Assembly: GCF_004514475.2 (NCBI RefSeq)
Contig: NZ_MYFO02000002.1
Coordinates: 310,001 to 374,000, forward strand
Direction: 5' to 3'
Source of the DNA: Paenibacillus athensensis
GTDB taxonomy: Bacteria; Bacillota; Bacilli; Paenibacillales; NBRC-103111
Length of the DNA stretch: 64,000 nucleotides
The notes under the pieces are model-generated. The model saw only the letters and a program-made list of their open reading frames with translations. It had not been told where the DNA came from and did no database searches. This document shows, piece after piece, positions 45,296-53,423 of this stretch; position 1 is the first letter of the stretch; each line of letters opens with the position of its first letter. The translations under genes and the position numbers were made by a program.

Positions 45296-45772
45296 TTGAT
45301 CGACGCCAAAAATTCGATTCCGCGCTGGGTGTCGCTGCTGTATCGTTCTGGGCAAACGTATATCGGCGAACGGCTGAAGCATCTGGACATCGGTAAGGGA
45401 CAGCATATTTTTTTGAACGCGCTATACAAGGAAGACGGGCTGAGTCAGGAGGAGCTGTCCGATTATTTGAAGATCGACAAGGGCACAACTGCCAAGGCTT
45501 TGAAAAAGCTGGAGCAGATGGGTTATGTGACGCGCGCGACCTGCGAGCATGATAAACGGCGCAACCGCGTGCGGCTGACGCCTAAGGCGCTGGCGATTCA
45601 AGGCGAGCTGCGCGCGGTGCTGTCCGATTGGCGCGAGCGGCTGACGGACGGCTTCAGCGAGGAGGAGAAGCACGCTGCGGGGATTCTGCTGGAAAAAATG
45701 GGACGCAACGCAGGATTGCTTGCTCCCGGCAAGGCTGCGGCCGGCGACGCGGCGCAGGAGACGCGGCCATGA
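45296..45772 (+). CDS. MarR-family transcriptional regulator
   Basis: The 158-residue protein has the MarR winged helix: the helix-turn-helix GLSQEELSDYLKIDKGTTAKALKKLEQMGYVTR and the wing EHDKRRNRVRLTPKA. MarR dimers usually repress an adjacent exporter until a small phenolic or lipophilic ligand binds. The TTG at 45296 is 8 nt after AAAGGAG. The gene overlaps the MFS exporter start by four bases (ATGA), so the two are translationally coupled and the regulator very likely controls both through the repeated operator upstream. Confidence 0.9.
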   Translation: MIDAKNSIPRWVSLLYRSGQTYIGERLKHLDIGKGQHIFLNALYKEDGLSQEELSDYLKIDKGTTAKALKKLEQMGYVTRATCEHDKRRNRVRLTPKALAIQGELRAVLSDWRERLTDGFSEEEKHAAGILLEKMGRNAGLLAPGKAAAGDAAQETRP

Positions 45773-47058
45773 GCATACGCGACCGGGGGACGGCGTTTGT
45801 GAATCAATATTTTCACGCGCTGACGCATCGTAATTTTCGCTATATCTGGTTTGGCCAGTGTGTTTCGCTGGTTGGCACCTGGATGCAAAATATCGGCCAG
45901 TCCTGGCTTGTGCTTACGCTGACGGGCTCGCCGCTGCTGCTCGGGCTTGTCGGCGCGTTTCAATTTTTGCCGATCATGCTGTTCTCACTGTTTGCCGGGG
46001 TGATTATCGATAAATTTCCCAAGCGCTCGATTTTGCTGGTGACGCAAACGGTTTCGATGCTGCTGGCGTTTATTCTGGCGGCGCTTGTGTTTACACATTC
46101 GGTGCGCATCTGGCATATTTTGCTGCTGGCGCTGCTGTTGGGGCTGAATAACACGCTGGATATGCCGACGAGACAGTCGTTTAATGTGGAGATTGTCGGC
46201 AAGGAGGATTTGATGAACGCCATCGCGCTCAATTCGACGACGTTTAATCTGGCGCGAATCGTCGGTCCGGCGATCGGGGCGCTGATGATGGCGTATTTGG
46301 GCGCGGGCTGGTGTTTTTTGCTCAACGGCCTCAGCTTTATCGCGGTGTTGTATGGCTTGCTTCGCGTACGCGTAGTGTCGTATGTCCGGCCGAAGGCCAC
46401 AGGCAGCGGGGTGTTCAGAGAGATTCGCAACGGGATCCGCTACCTTGCCGGCGATCGGCGGCTGGCGCAAACGGTGCTGCTGGTCACAGTGGTCGGAACG
46501 CTGGCATACAATTTCAACGTGCTGATTCCGGTGTTCACGAGAAATGTTCTGCATCAGGGCGAAGCGACATACGGGACGCTGATGTCCTGTCTCGGGGCCG
46601 GTTCGCTGATCGGAGCCCTGGTGATGTCCGTGCGCAGCCGCAGCGGTCCGAAAATCGCTGTTAGCGCCGTCTGCAGCGTGCTTGTGGCGCTTTGTCTGAT
46701 CGCCAACGGACTTAGCGCTTCGCCGCTTTTGTCCGGGGCGCTGCTGGCGGTGAACGGGCTGTTCAATATTATGTTTGCGACGAACAGCAATTCGTATTTG
46801 CAAATGCATACCGCTGATGAGTACCGCGCGCGTGTGATGAGCGTGTATACACTGGTGTTTGCCGGCAGTACGCCGATCGGCAATCTGCTGGCCGGCTATG
46901 CCGCCGACCGGTACGGAGCGTCGGGAGCGTATATCGTCTGCGGTGTGCTCTGTCTGGTGCCTTGTATTGCCATTATTTGGATGCTGCGGATCCGCAGCGC
47001 GGAAAAAAGGCCGGATGACCGGCAGGAAAACGGTCTGCCGCGGCGAATAACCAATTAA
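45769..47058 (+). CDS. MFS exporter controlled by the adjacent MarR protein
   Basis: The 429-residue, 12-span MFS_3/EntS-like protein starts with the family pattern ALTHRNFRYIWFGQCVSLVGTWMQNIGQSWLVLTLTGS and has NNTLDMPTRQSFNVEIVGKEDLMNAIALNS between spans 4 and 5. Related proteins export macrolides, siderophores and other compounds. The start overlaps the MarR stop. The pairing suggests inducible efflux of a toxic compound; the compound is unknown. Confidence 0.9.
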   Translation: MSIRDRGTAFVNQYFHALTHRNFRYIWFGQCVSLVGTWMQNIGQSWLVLTLTGSPLLLGLVGAFQFLPIMLFSLFAGVIIDKFPKRSILLVTQTVSMLLAFILAALVFTHSVRIWHILLLALLLGLNNTLDMPTRQSFNVEIVGKEDLMNAIALNSTTFNLARIVGPAIGALMMAYLGAGWCFLLNGLSFIAVLYGLLRVRVVSYVRPKATGSGVFREIRNGIRYLAGDRRLAQTVLLVTVVGTLAYNFNVLIPVFTRNVLHQGEATYGTLMSCLGAGSLIGALVMSVRSRSGPKIAVSAVCSVLVALCLIANGLSASPLLSGALLAVNGLFNIMFATNSNSYLQMHTADEYRARVMSVYTLVFAGSTPIGNLLAGYAADRYGASGAYIVCGVLCLVPCIAIIWMLRIRSAEKRPDDRQENGLPRRITN

Positions 47059-47130
47059 TGGTTTGCGAATTTGCTGCATTTCTTCTACAATTGTAAAGTA
47101 GATATGAATGCCGGAAACGAGGTACAGGTC

Positions 47131-47547
47131 GTGTTGAAACTTTTTCAAAAGCTGTTTCATGCATGGAGCCGGTTATCCCGAACGGAGCAAGCGACAAACT
47201 CGGGAGCTTCTTACAAGGCGATGGAGATCGAAGTCGTCATCAAGTGTTTTGTCTCGGATTACGAGAAGCCGTTTCGCGTCATTTTCAAGGTGCTGCGGCA
47301 GGGGTCTTTTTTTACCAAGCATATTTTTATCCAGCCTGACAACGCCAAATCGCATCATGAGCTGTTCTACAATTATTCGGCGCTGGGCATGAGCCCGGAG
47401 GAACTGAAGAAATACGGAGCGACCGATCACGCGGAGTACCGTTTCGCGACGATCGAAGAAGCGCGCAAGGTTAAGGAGACGACGGCGCAATACATTCGTT
47501 TCCTGATTCGCGAGCACCAGCAGGAGCAAGTAGCCAAAATTTCATAG
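47131..47547 (+). CDS. Small protein of unknown function
   Basis: I do not recognise this 138-residue protein. It is mixed alpha/beta, soluble and basic at the N-terminus: EIEVVIKCFVSDYEKPFRVIFKVLRQGSFFTKHIFIQPDNAKSHHELFYNYSALG looks like a compact beta-sheet domain, and the last 40 residues form a charged helix. The GTG at 47131 has GAGGT 7 nt upstream. Codon usage matches its neighbours and a proper terminator follows, so it is probably real. It stands alone between the MFS exporter and the LytTR gene. Confidence 0.65.
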   Translation: MLKLFQKLFHAWSRLSRTEQATNSGASYKAMEIEVVIKCFVSDYEKPFRVIFKVLRQGSFFTKHIFIQPDNAKSHHELFYNYSALGMSPEELKKYGATDHAEYRFATIEEARKVKETTAQYIRFLIREHQQEQVAKIS

Positions 47548-47571
47548 GCGGCGTCAACCGCAGCCCGAAAG

Positions 47572-47598
47572 CCCGTCGGCTCAAGCCGGCGGGTTTTT
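47572..47598 (+). terminator. Terminator of the small unknown gene
   Basis: CCCGTCGGC, loop TCAA, GCCGGCGGG, then TTTTT. Confidence 0.75.
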
Positions 47599-47777
47599 AT
47601 TGCGCGTTGGCGGGGCTTGTGCCCCAGAGCGGTCCGGCGGCCGATGCGGCGGCAGTCACCAGGACTAAAGCTTCTGCAGCCGCAAGCAGGTGCAAAAAAA
47701 CGGAGCCAAGCGCAAGGACCGTGACGTCCCGCAGCTTTCGCTCCGCTTCTGGTGCAGCCTGTTACGGCCGTTGCTTC

Positions 47778-48119
47778 CTAGTGGTCTTCCCGCTCGCGGA
47801 CCAGCAGCTCCTTGAGCTGGTGCTGGCGCAGCTTGGTGATGCTGACGCTTTTGGAATCGCCGCCTTCGACCTCGAATTGTACGATGCCGTCGTGTACGGC
47901 GCTGACTTTTTGAATATTGGCATAGCAGTCGGTGTTCACTTTAAAAAAGGCGTTCTCGGCAGTGAGCTTGGCGATTTGGTCTGTGGACATGCGCTTCTTC
48001 GTGTGATAGTTTTTGCCGTGGAAACTGACAAGCCCGCGTTCTCCGATCCGGAAATAATAAATGTCTTTTTCCAGTACAAAGTCCTGATACGTGTTTTGAA
48101 AATCAATCGCAACGTTCAT
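47778..48119 (-). CDS. Stand-alone LytTR DNA-binding protein
   Basis: The 113-residue protein is essentially one LytTR domain: EKDIYYFRIGERGLVSFHGKNYHTKKRMS, the AFFKVNTDCYANIQKVSAV block, and a terminal helix KLRQHQLKELL. LytTR domains bind direct repeats in promoters and normally follow a receiver or membrane domain. Here there is none, so activity must be set by expression or by another ligand or partner. AAAGGGGG precedes the ATG. Its promoter carries a perfect cre site (48162-48175), indicating CcpA control. Targets are unknown; the divergent ger operon is a neighbour but no LytTR sites were identified there. Confidence 0.85.
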   Translation of the reverse strand: MNVAIDFQNTYQDFVLEKDIYYFRIGERGLVSFHGKNYHTKKRMSTDQIAKLTAENAFFKVNTDCYANIQKVSAVHDGIVQFEVEGGDSKSVSITKLRQHQLKELLVREREDH

Positions 48120-48161
48120 CAGTAATCCCCCTTTTGTTTATTTTGGATGGACGCCTTGAAA

Positions 48162-48203
48162 TGAGAACGCTTTCATTTTACCATAACTCAGCCCGTTAAT
48201 CAA
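48162..48203 (-). promoter_or_regulatory. LytTR-gene promoter with CcpA cre site
   Basis: On the minus strand TTGATT (48198-48203), 17 nt and TAAAAT (48175-48180). Directly downstream, TGAAAGCGTTCTCA (48162-48175) fits the cre consensus TGWAANCGNTNWCA at every position and would cover the start site. Confidence 0.65.
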
Positions 48204-48327
48204 AGCTTTCTTTCGACGGCGTTTTCTGCGGCGGATGATCGGGTGATGCATGTCATTTCATTTCCTTGGAAATACTGACTTCATTGCTAGAAACAGCCAT
48301 CAAAGAAGGGGAGATGGTGAGGAACGA

Positions 48328-49869
48328 ATGAAGATGAGCGAGCTATTCGGAAGGATAAGCAAACAGGCCCAGCGGGCGGAATTTGCTTACAGCGAACCCG
48401 ATCCTGACGGGGTTGGCGAACCCTCGCTGCCGACATCGTTGCACGAAGTAGAAGCACAATTGCACGAGCAGCTGGGCGAAAGTCCCGATATCAAGCAGCG
48501 CGTCCTGACCGTCGACCTGCGCTTGAAGCTGCTGGTCGTCTATACGGAGGGACTGTCCAACCCCAAGCATTTGCTGGAGACGCTGGTGGATGCCGAGCTG
48601 ACCGACGGGCTGAGCGAGCCTGCTCCGTCTGAAGTGCCGGATCGCTTGAAGCAAACGGTCATTGCTGAAGGGCCGGTTGCCGATATCCGTTCGATGATGG
48701 GTGCGTGCCGGTTTATTTTAAGCGGCTATACGGTCATTTTCATTGAAGGCTCCCAATTGGCGCTTGCTGTCGGCACAAAGGAGCTGAAGCAGCGGCCGAT
48801 TGAGGAGCCGATTACCCAATCGGTGGTGCGCGGACCGCGCGAGGGGTTCACGGAATCGCTGCGCGAGAATACGGCGCTGGTGCGCAGGCGGATCAAGGAC
48901 CCGCGTCTGCGTCTGGAGCAGATGCTGATCGGGAGTCTGACGAGCACGGATGTCGGTATGATGTATATGAAGGAGATCGCCCGAGCGGAAACGGTGGAGG
49001 ATGTCAGGCGCCAGCTGCAGCAGATCGATATCGAAAGCGTGCTTGAAAGCAGCTATATCGAGGAAATGCTGCAGGTTGACAAGCCGTATTCGCTGTTTCC
49101 GACGATTTTCAATACGGAGCGTCCCGATGTGGTCGCGGCTGCTTTGCTGGAGGGCCGGATTGCGATTTTTGTGGAAGGCACGCCGTTCGTACTGCTGGTG
49201 CCGGCTTTATTTGTACATTTTTTTCAATCGGGTGAGGATTACTACCAGCGTTTTGATTTCTCAACGTTGATTCGGCTGCTGCGTTTTATGTCGATGCTGC
49301 TGACGCTGCTGATGCCGTCGCTGTATATTGCGGTGACGACGTTTCATCAGGAAATGCTGCCGACGACGCTGCTGCTCAGCTTGATGAGCCAGCGGGAGGG
49401 CGTACCGTTCCCGGCGTTCATCGAATCGCTCATCATGGAAGTGACGTTCGAAATTTTGCGCGAAGCGGGCGTCCGCATGCCCAAGTCGATTGGCCAGTCG
49501 GTTTCGATTGTCGGCACGCTGGTGATCGGGCAGGCGGCGGTGGAGGCCGGACTTGTCTCGGCGGCAATGGTCATTGTCGTTTCGGTGACGGCGATCAGCA
49601 ATTTTGTGCTGCCGGCGTTCAATATCGGGATTTCGACGCGAATGCTAAGATTTGTTTTTATGGGACTGGCTGCGATATTCGGGCTTTATGGCATCTTTCT
49701 TGGCATCATCGTGCTGCTGCTGCACCTCGCGTCGATGGAATCGTTTGGCATTCCGTACATGTCGACATTGGCTTCGTTCCAGCTCGGCGACCAGAAGGAT
49801 TCGTTGTTCCGGCTGCCGTTATGGTTCAGGCCGGGCCGAAGCGGCGGCTCGGGCCGATCGAAGCGTTAA
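48328..49869 (+). CDS. Spore germination receptor, A subunit (GerA family)
   Basis: The 513-residue GerA/SpoVAF-type protein has a soluble N-terminal domain (1-about 290, with VYTEGLSNPKHLLETLV and the IEEMLQVDKPYSLFPTIFNTERPDVVAAALLEGRIAIFVEGTPFVL block). Five or so membrane spans follow, with FPAFIESLIMEVTFEILREAGVRMPKSIGQSVSIVGTLVIGQAAVEAG. GerA proteins form pentameric ion-conducting complexes in the inner spore membrane that respond to nutrients. GGTGAGG stands 5 nt before the ATG. First gene of an A-C-D-B operon. Forespore (sigma-G) expression is usual for such operons, but I could not find a convincing sigma-G promoter. Confidence 0.93.
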   Translation: MKMSELFGRISKQAQRAEFAYSEPDPDGVGEPSLPTSLHEVEAQLHEQLGESPDIKQRVLTVDLRLKLLVVYTEGLSNPKHLLETLVDAELTDGLSEPAPSEVPDRLKQTVIAEGPVADIRSMMGACRFILSGYTVIFIEGSQLALAVGTKELKQRPIEEPITQSVVRGPREGFTESLRENTALVRRRIKDPRLRLEQMLIGSLTSTDVGMMYMKEIARAETVEDVRRQLQQIDIESVLESSYIEEMLQVDKPYSLFPTIFNTERPDVVAAALLEGRIAIFVEGTPFVLLVPALFVHFFQSGEDYYQRFDFSTLIRLLRFMSMLLTLLMPSLYIAVTTFHQEMLPTTLLLSLMSQREGVPFPAFIESLIMEVTFEILREAGVRMPKSIGQSVSIVGTLVIGQAAVEAGLVSAAMVIVVSVTAISNFVLPAFNIGISTRMLRFVFMGLAAIFGLYGIFLGIIVLLLHLASMESFGIPYMSTLASFQLGDQKDSLFRLPLWFRPGRSGGSGRSKR

Positions 49870-49897
49870 ATCCACAAACGCCGTCAAGGAGGCTGCA

Positions 49898-51097
49898 ATG
49901 AAGAACCGTTGGCTGCAAGGCGCTGCCGTTCTGCTGGTCCTGACGCTGGCGTCCGGGTGCTGGAGCAAAAAAGAGCTTAACGAGCTGGCGCTTGTCGTGG
50001 CGATGGGCGTGGATAAAGCCGACAACGGCTTTCGTATTTCTGTACAAATTGTCAGTCCCAGTCAGGTAGCCGGCAAAAAATCCTTCGGCAACCGCGCTCC
50101 AGTCGTCACTTATACGATGACGGGACCGACGATTCCCGAAGCGCTGCGCCGCTTGTCGCGGGTATCGCCGCGCCGTCTGTATTTGTCGCATGTGCGTATT
50201 CTGGTGTTCGGCGAAGAGGTTGCGCGCGCCGGACTGGGCGATGCGCTCGATTTCCTGTCGCGCAATCGCGATATGCGCACTGATTTTTATGTGCTGGTGG
50301 CCAAAGCGAGTCAAGCGTCCGAGGTGCTGGATATTTTTACGACGATTGAACCGATCCCGGCTAATAAAATGTTTACGTCTTTGCAGATGACCAGCAAGCT
50401 GTGGGGAAGCGGCGAGGCGATCCGGCTCGACGATTTGCTGGAACGGATTACGTCGCCGGGCTATGAGCCGGTCATTACCGGCATTCGGATTGTCGGCGAT
50501 CCGGAGGGCGGGATGTCGCAGAGAAACGTGAATCGCATCGTGCCCGAAGCTATGGCCAAATTCGAAGGGCTCGGACTCATCAAGAAGGACAAGCTGATTG
50601 GCTGGCTGAATGATGAAGAGAGCCGATATGCCAGCTTTATATTGAATCAGGTCAAAACGAGCGCGTTGCATATGCCCTGTTCGAACGGGCGGATATCGCT
50701 GGAGGTGATCCGTTCAAGCAGCAGCATTAAATTCACCGGGGTGCGGGACGACAAGCTGAATTATCGGGTGACGATCAAGGTGGAAGCCGATGTCGGCACG
50801 ATTGAATGCGATCTGGATATGACCAAGACGCAGACGCTGGCGGCCCTGGAGCAGCAGGCAAGAAAGCAATTACAGGCCGATTTTCAGCAAACCATCCGTC
50901 ATGTGCAAAAGCAATACGGCGTTGATATTTTCGGCTTTGGGCAAGAGCTGCATCAGCGTTCGCCACGTTTGTGGAAGCAATATGAACGGGACTGGGCAAG
51001 CGTTTTTGCCCAAGCGGATGCGAGTGTAGAGGTGGAGTTTCACATTCGCCGTATCGGCACGATTGTTCAGCCGATGCAAAAGGAGGTCGTTCAGTAA
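49898..51097 (+). CDS. Spore germination receptor, C subunit (GerC lipoprotein)
   Basis: The 399-residue Ger(x)C-family lipoprotein has a signal peptide ending in LASGCW (lipidated Cys21), the early ELNELALVVAMGVDKADNGFRISVQI, the ITGIRIVGDPEGG region, and a third domain with FTGVRDDKLNYRVTIKVEAD. It anchors to the outer face of the inner spore membrane and completes the receptor with A and B. AAGGAGG precedes the ATG. The C-terminal residues run into the ribosome site of the following small gene, whose start overlaps the stop by one base. Confidence 0.93.
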   Translation: MKNRWLQGAAVLLVLTLASGCWSKKELNELALVVAMGVDKADNGFRISVQIVSPSQVAGKKSFGNRAPVVTYTMTGPTIPEALRRLSRVSPRRLYLSHVRILVFGEEVARAGLGDALDFLSRNRDMRTDFYVLVAKASQASEVLDIFTTIEPIPANKMFTSLQMTSKLWGSGEAIRLDDLLERITSPGYEPVITGIRIVGDPEGGMSQRNVNRIVPEAMAKFEGLGLIKKDKLIGWLNDEESRYASFILNQVKTSALHMPCSNGRISLEVIRSSSSIKFTGVRDDKLNYRVTIKVEADVGTIECDLDMTKTQTLAALEQQARKQLQADFQQTIRHVQKQYGVDIFGFGQELHQRSPRLWKQYERDWASVFAQADASVEVEFHIRRIGTIVQPMQKEVVQ

Positions 51098-51333
51098 TGA
51101 AGTGGATCGTGGTCGGTACGGCGGTTGCGATGGCCGTGGTTGCTTATCTCGATATGCAGGCGCTGCGTGGGCCGCGGATGGTCAAGGAGCGCTGGTTCTT
51201 CTGGAGCGTCTGGTCGCTGGCCACTGTCATGGCCGTGCTGGTGGCGCTTGATGTTCGTTTGCCCAACCCGCTTGAAGGCATCGACGCGGTTTTCCAGCCG
51301 ATCGGTCATGTGGTGGATCACTGGCTCGAATAA
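51097..51333 (+). CDS. Small two-span germination-operon protein (D subunit type)
   Basis: The 78-residue protein has two hydrophobic spans (about 3-20 and 34-52) joined by a basic loop (RGPRMVKERW) and a short soluble tail. In Bacillus species a fourth D gene of about 75 codons with two membrane spans occurs in several germinant-receptor operons and modulates germination rate. Position between C and B and translational overlap (TAATG) support the same role here. AAGGAGGT gives a strong ribosome site. Confidence 0.75.
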   Translation: MKWIVVGTAVAMAVVAYLDMQALRGPRMVKERWFFWSVWSLATVMAVLVALDVRLPNPLEGIDAVFQPIGHVVDHWLE

Positions 51334-51349
51334 CCTGAGGAGGAAGCGA

Positions 51350-52477
51350 ATGGGCAAGATGTATTTGACTGCGCGGCAGTTTGCGATTATGACCTTTGCG
51401 TTTTTTGTCGGCACCTCGATTCTGATTGCACCGTCAGGGCTGGTAAGCGATGCCAAGCAAAATGCCTGGATGTCTGCGCTGCTTGGCGGCGCTTTCGATC
51501 TGGCTTTGGCTGCCATGTACGTGCTGCTGATGAAGCGGACGCGCAGCGGCAGTTTTTTGCAAATGAACGAGGCGTTGCTTGGCAAATGGGGCGGCCGGGT
51601 TATGTACGCGCTGTTTTTGATGTTCAGCTTTTTGTTGACTGCTTTGTTGGTTGGCGATCTCGGTTCGTTTTTGACCGCGGAAATCATGCAGGAGACGCCG
51701 GTGGAGGCGACGCAAATTTTTTTCCTGCTGTCGGTGACGTTTGCCGCACGACTGGGTATACAGACATTGGCGCGGACTAGCGAGCTGTTGTTTCCGTGTA
51801 TGCTCCTGTTTCTGATTGTTCTGGTTGTTGCCGTATCACCGCAAATTGATGTGCGCCATCTGTCGCCGCTGATGGAAGGCGGGGTGCGGCCGGTGCTCAA
51901 GGGCTCTTATAATTACTTCGGGCTGCAAGAGCTTATAGTGATGATGATGCTATATCCGATGGTTCGCAACAAGGCAAAAGCCGGCCCGGCTTTGTATGCG
52001 GGAGTCGTGCTTGGAAGCGGTGTGATGGTTCTGGTGTGCTTGCTCAGCATTACGACGCTTGGCGTCAGTTTAACGGTCAACAACGTGTATCCGACGTATG
52101 CGTTTGCCAAAATGATCAATATCGGCAGTTTTTTGCAACGGATCGAAGGCGTGCTGATTGCGATTTGGGTATTTAGCATATTCGTAAAAACCTCGATTTG
52201 TTTTATCGTGACCCTGATCGGTTTCCAGGAGCTGTTCCAGCTAAAGAATGACAGTTCGTTCATTCGTTCGTTTGGCGTACTCGTATTCGTTCTTGCGCTG
52301 ATATCGTATACCAATATCGTTTTTGTGCGCGATTTTATCGGAAGGATCTGGGCGCCTTTTTCGATCTTGTTCCTGATTGTACTGCCGCTCATTCTGCTGG
52401 CTGCTTCGCTGCTGCGCCGGAATACGCTGGAGGAGCCGGGTACGGGACGGGGAATGCCTGAGCCAGACAGAGCCTAA
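51350..52477 (+). CDS. Spore germination receptor, B subunit (GerB permease family)
   Basis: The 375-residue, roughly ten-span protein is of the amino acid/polyamine permease superfamily, spore-permease branch: LTARQFAIMTFAFFVGTSILIAPSGLV at the start, AWMSALLGG, and LSPLMEGGVRPVLKGSYNYFGLQELIVMMMLYP in the middle. GerB subunits bind the nutrient germinant. It follows the D gene by 16 nt with GAGGAGG upstream. The in-frame frame reaches further upstream inside the D gene but lacks support. The germinant specificity is not readable. Confidence 0.93.
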   Translation: MGKMYLTARQFAIMTFAFFVGTSILIAPSGLVSDAKQNAWMSALLGGAFDLALAAMYVLLMKRTRSGSFLQMNEALLGKWGGRVMYALFLMFSFLLTALLVGDLGSFLTAEIMQETPVEATQIFFLLSVTFAARLGIQTLARTSELLFPCMLLFLIVLVVAVSPQIDVRHLSPLMEGGVRPVLKGSYNYFGLQELIVMMMLYPMVRNKAKAGPALYAGVVLGSGVMVLVCLLSITTLGVSLTVNNVYPTYAFAKMINIGSFLQRIEGVLIAIWVFSIFVKTSICFIVTLIGFQELFQLKNDSSFIRSFGVLVFVLALISYTNIVFVRDFIGRIWAPFSILFLIVLPLILLAASLLRRNTLEEPGTGRGMPEPDRA

Positions 52478-52625
52478 GACGAAGCCAGGCAAGCTGCGCA
52501 TAGGGTGTTTGAGAACGTGTTCAGACGGTTAGATGAAAAGAGAGAGAGAATTTTCGGAATTTCCGGTATCGCTAGGCAGGAATTTACATAATCAATAAAG
52601 AAAGGAAAAAGAAGGAGGGATCGTG

Positions 52626-53093
52626 ATGAATCCAATGTTAAACGAACAAGCGCCTTTTGATTTGCGGTTGGATCGCGAGCGCATCCGCCAAATGCTCCCT
52701 CGGCCGTATCCTTTTATTTTTATTGATGCCGTACAGGAGCTGCTGCCCTGGGAGAAAATCGTCTGTGTCAAAAACATCGGCAGTGAAGAGTGGGCATTGC
52801 CGGGCGAGGAACAAAAGCAGGCTCTGTTTCCCGGCATGCTGCTGATCGAAGCGATGACTCAGGCGTGTACCCTTTTATTTAAAGCCGGTCCATCCGAGCA
52901 CGTGCTGAGCGGAGCGATGCTGCTGCCGACGCATGTGAACAGCGAATTTATGCAGCCGGTCACTCCCGGAGAGCAGGTTGTGTTTACGTGCGAGGTTGTG
53001 CGCATGTTCAGCCGCGCGGCAATGGTTGCTGCCACTGCGGAGGTGGACGGTCAACTGGCGGCCCGCGCCGAGCTGAGCTTTGCGGTCGTGTAG
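52626..53093 (+). CDS. FabZ-like hotdog protein lacking the usual catalytic His
   Basis: The 155-residue hotdog-fold protein aligns with beta-hydroxyacyl-ACP dehydratases: LPRPYPFIFIDAVQELLPW at the N-terminus, LFPGMLLIEAMTQACTLLF with the conserved Glu/Gln helix, and VTPGEQVVFTCEVVRMFSRAAMVAATAEVDGQLAARAELSFAVV. FabZ has LPHRYPF at the first motif; here it is LPRPYPF, so the catalytic His is replaced while the partner Glu remains. It may be a non-dehydrating hotdog protein such as those in specialised acyl pathways. ATG at 52626 is preferred over GTG at 52623 on spacing to AGGAGGG. Confidence 0.75.
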   Translation: MNPMLNEQAPFDLRLDRERIRQMLPRPYPFIFIDAVQELLPWEKIVCVKNIGSEEWALPGEEQKQALFPGMLLIEAMTQACTLLFKAGPSEHVLSGAMLLPTHVNSEFMQPVTPGEQVVFTCEVVRMFSRAAMVAATAEVDGQLAARAELSFAVV

Positions 53094-53324
53094 CGGAATC
53101 GCGAGCGAAACGCCCGCGGTCAAGGATGCGGCTGCAGGAGCCGCGGCAGATGGACGAGCCGGGAGGTGCGGCATTAGCCCGGCAGTTCGGAACTAGATAG
53201 AGAGGGAGTTGAGTGAAGCCCGGGCTGCTTGAATAAGCGGCTGCGGGTTATTTTGTTTAGCATGTCTGTTGCATAAAATGGATGTAATTGTCATATTTCG
53301 TTCTTAAATTCATGAGAAAACTCG

Positions 53325-53353
53325 TTGAAATGTCACTTATCATAACATATAAT
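53325..53353 (+). promoter_or_regulatory. Near-consensus promoter of the MobA-like gene
   Basis: TTGAAA (53325-53330), 17 nt and TATAAT (53348-53353) lie in a markedly A+T-rich patch. Confidence 0.65.
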
Positions 53354-53400
53354 TCTCATAAGATCAGATTATTTAATTATTATGTTATATAAAGTGACAT
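53330..53400. repeat. 71-bp imperfect inverted repeat around a promoter
   Basis: A 20-base left arm (53330-53349) and right arm (53381-53400) are complementary at 17 positions, separated by 31 bases. The left arm starts in the -35 and reaches the -10 of the promoter below. Confidence 0.7.
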
Positions 53401-53423
53401 ATAGGCAGCGAGGGGGAAGTACC

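Noticed and set aside
48204-48327. Sigma-G promoter for the ger operon
   Set aside because: GCATG was seen as a possible -35 but no -10 of the right form at the right distance.
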